Origin: Methanolobus vulcani
GTDB taxonomy: Archaea; Halobacteriota; Methanosarcinia; Methanosarcinales; Methanosarcinaceae
Direction: 5' to 3'
Assembly (NCBI RefSeq): GCF_900100715.1
Contig: NZ_FNCA01000002.1
Coordinates: 62,001-126,000 of the forward strand
DNA: 64,000 nt
The stretch's first letter is position 1. Each line of letters opens with the position of its first letter. The notes beneath the pieces are model-generated. The model saw nothing but the letters and a program-made list of their open reading frames with translations. It searched no databases and was not told the origin of the DNA. A program made the translations under genes and the position numbers. This document shows positions 63,133 through 64,000 of this stretch, one piece after another.

Positions 63133-64000
63133 ATGAAAAGGATCTATATGGACCACAGTGCAACAACTCCAGTCGACCCGCTGGTTGTAGACGCAATGTT
63201 ACCTTTTTTTACTGAGGCCTTTGGCAATGCTTCAAGTCTTCACTCATTTGGAACCGAAGCTGCAGATGCTTTATCCCTGGCACGCAAACAGGTTGCGGAT
63301 GCCATCGGAGCCCATCCGGAAGAGATAATATTCACATCCGGTGGGACAGAATCTGATAATCTTGCAATAAGGGGTGTGGTTCCATACAATAACGGAAAAA
63401 AACACGTTATTACTTCTGTCATCGAGCATCCGGCAGTTCTCAACACATGTGCTTTTCTTGAAGAACTGGGGCATGAGGTCACATATGTTCCGGTAGATGC
63501 TGACGGTGTAGTTGATATGAATATACTTGAGAAGTCTATCAAAGAAAACACCGCTCTTATATCGGTTATGCATGCTAACAACGAAGTTGGTACTATCCAG
63601 CCCATTGAAAAAATATCTAAAATTGCAAAAGAGAACAATATCTATTTCCATACGGATGCTGTGCAGAGTGTGGGGAAGATCCCTGTTAATGTGGATGATC
63701 TGGGCGTGGATATGCTCTCTATTTCATCCCACAAGATACACGGTCCCAAAGGAGTCGGAGCTCTTTATGTCCGCAAGGGAACAAATATCAGTCCGATTGT
63801 TTTTGGTGGGAATCATGAAAAAGGAATGCGTTCAGGGACTGAGAATGTTTCCGGTATTGTGGGATTTGCAAAAGCAATGGAACTTGCAGTTAAACTCCTG
63901 GATGCTGATTCTATACACATGACCCGGATGCGTGATTCACTCATTAGCAGGGTATTTGATACTATTTCCGATGTTCGCCTGAACGGGCATCCTTCCAGAC
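63133..64000 (+). CDS. nifS: Cysteine desulfurase (NifS/IscS), 3' end outside the window
   Basis: The first 289 codons of a PLP enzyme that takes sulfur from cysteine for Fe-S clusters are visible. It starts MKRIYMDHSATTPVDPLVVD. PLP-site motifs follow: TSGGTESDN, ISVMHANNEVGTIQPI, HTDAVQSVGKIPV and the lysine region SSHKIHGPKGVGALYV. The active-site Cys loop would be beyond the edge. A TATA box (ATATTTATTT near 63092) lies about 35 bp upstream of the ATG at 63133, with no ribosome site. Confidence 0.93.
   Translation, partial: MKRIYMDHSATTPVDPLVVDAMLPFFTEAFGNASSLHSFGTEAADALSLARKQVADAIGAHPEEIIFTSGGTESDNLAIRGVVPYNNGKKHVITSVIEHPAVLNTCAFLEELGHEVTYVPVDADGVVDMNILEKSIKENTALISVMHANNEVGTIQPIEKISKIAKENNIYFHTDAVQSVGKIPVNVDDLGVDMLSISSHKIHGPKGVGALYVRKGTNISPIVFGGNHEKGMRSGTENVSGIVGFAKAMELAVKLLDADSIHMTRMRDSLISRVFDTISDVRLNGHPSR

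Noticed and set aside
1-64000. CRISPR array or insertion sequence
   Set aside because: No regularly spaced direct repeats and no transposase-like gene or terminal inverted repeats were found.

Overview
The window is a 64-kb chromosomal segment of a methylotrophic methanogen of the Methanosarcinales, most like Methanolobus or a close relative. This follows from archaeal informational genes (group II thermosome, RadA, a two-AAA CDC48/VAT ATPase, aIF1, archaeal CoaD, a lone TRAM protein), archaeal promoters (TATA boxes, several probable leaderless starts, GGAGGTGA-type ribosome sites), PEF-CTERM and PGF-pre-PGF surface proteins, and bacterial-type genes typical of this order (MutS/MutL, ECF transporters, BioY, ArsR, ModE, MerR). 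The genus is inferred from the gene set, not from a database search.

Left part, 1-12 kb: a PIN-like gene cut by the window edge; a class II Fic AMP-transferase with two palindromic operators and a rhomboid protease behind it; a HEPN-like protein; two exported surface proteins; an RNase H; aspartate-semialdehyde dehydrogenase. 11.8-27.7 kb: thermosome; a complete biotin ECF transporter (bioY-ecfA1-ecfA2-ecfT) behind a BirA-type operator; an ArsR-controlled metal-efflux permease; ModE; an XRE/membrane-protein pair; WrbA; a very large alpha-2-macroglobulin lipoprotein with an intact thioester; and a MerR regulator whose promoter is repeated in front of a nearby membrane gene.

27.7-45.5 kb: mutS and mutL, separated by an opposing MFS gene but carrying the same 37-bp upstream element; cbiD-cbiE; a cobalt transporter (cbiM-cbiN, cbiQ-cbiO) whose two halves share an upstream motif; an endonuclease IV-like protein, coaD, radA, phosphoglycolate phosphatase, a PRC-barrel protein and cdc48.

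45.6-58.4 kb is an AT-rich integrated genetic element of about 12.8 kb. It is bounded by a 13-bp direct repeat and carries a tyrosine integrase with a zinc-ribbon tail, a ParA ATPase with a small partner gene, a winged-helix and a ribbon-helix-helix protein, an AAA-type ATPase, two paralogous two-span membrane proteins resembling the major capsid proteins of spindle-shaped archaeal viruses, and an AN1 zinc-finger/transmembrane/transglutaminase-like protein. It sits between the divergent promoters of cdc48 and the TRAM gene. I regard it as an undescribed provirus or integrative plasmid and as the most novel object here.

58.6-64 kb: TRAM protein, a multiply broken FMN-reductase pseudogene, a DUF378 membrane protein, purL, a DUF192 protein, aIF1 and the first part of a cysteine desulfurase. 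I saw no tRNA, rRNA, CRISPR array or insertion sequence. All family calls rest on motifs read by eye.
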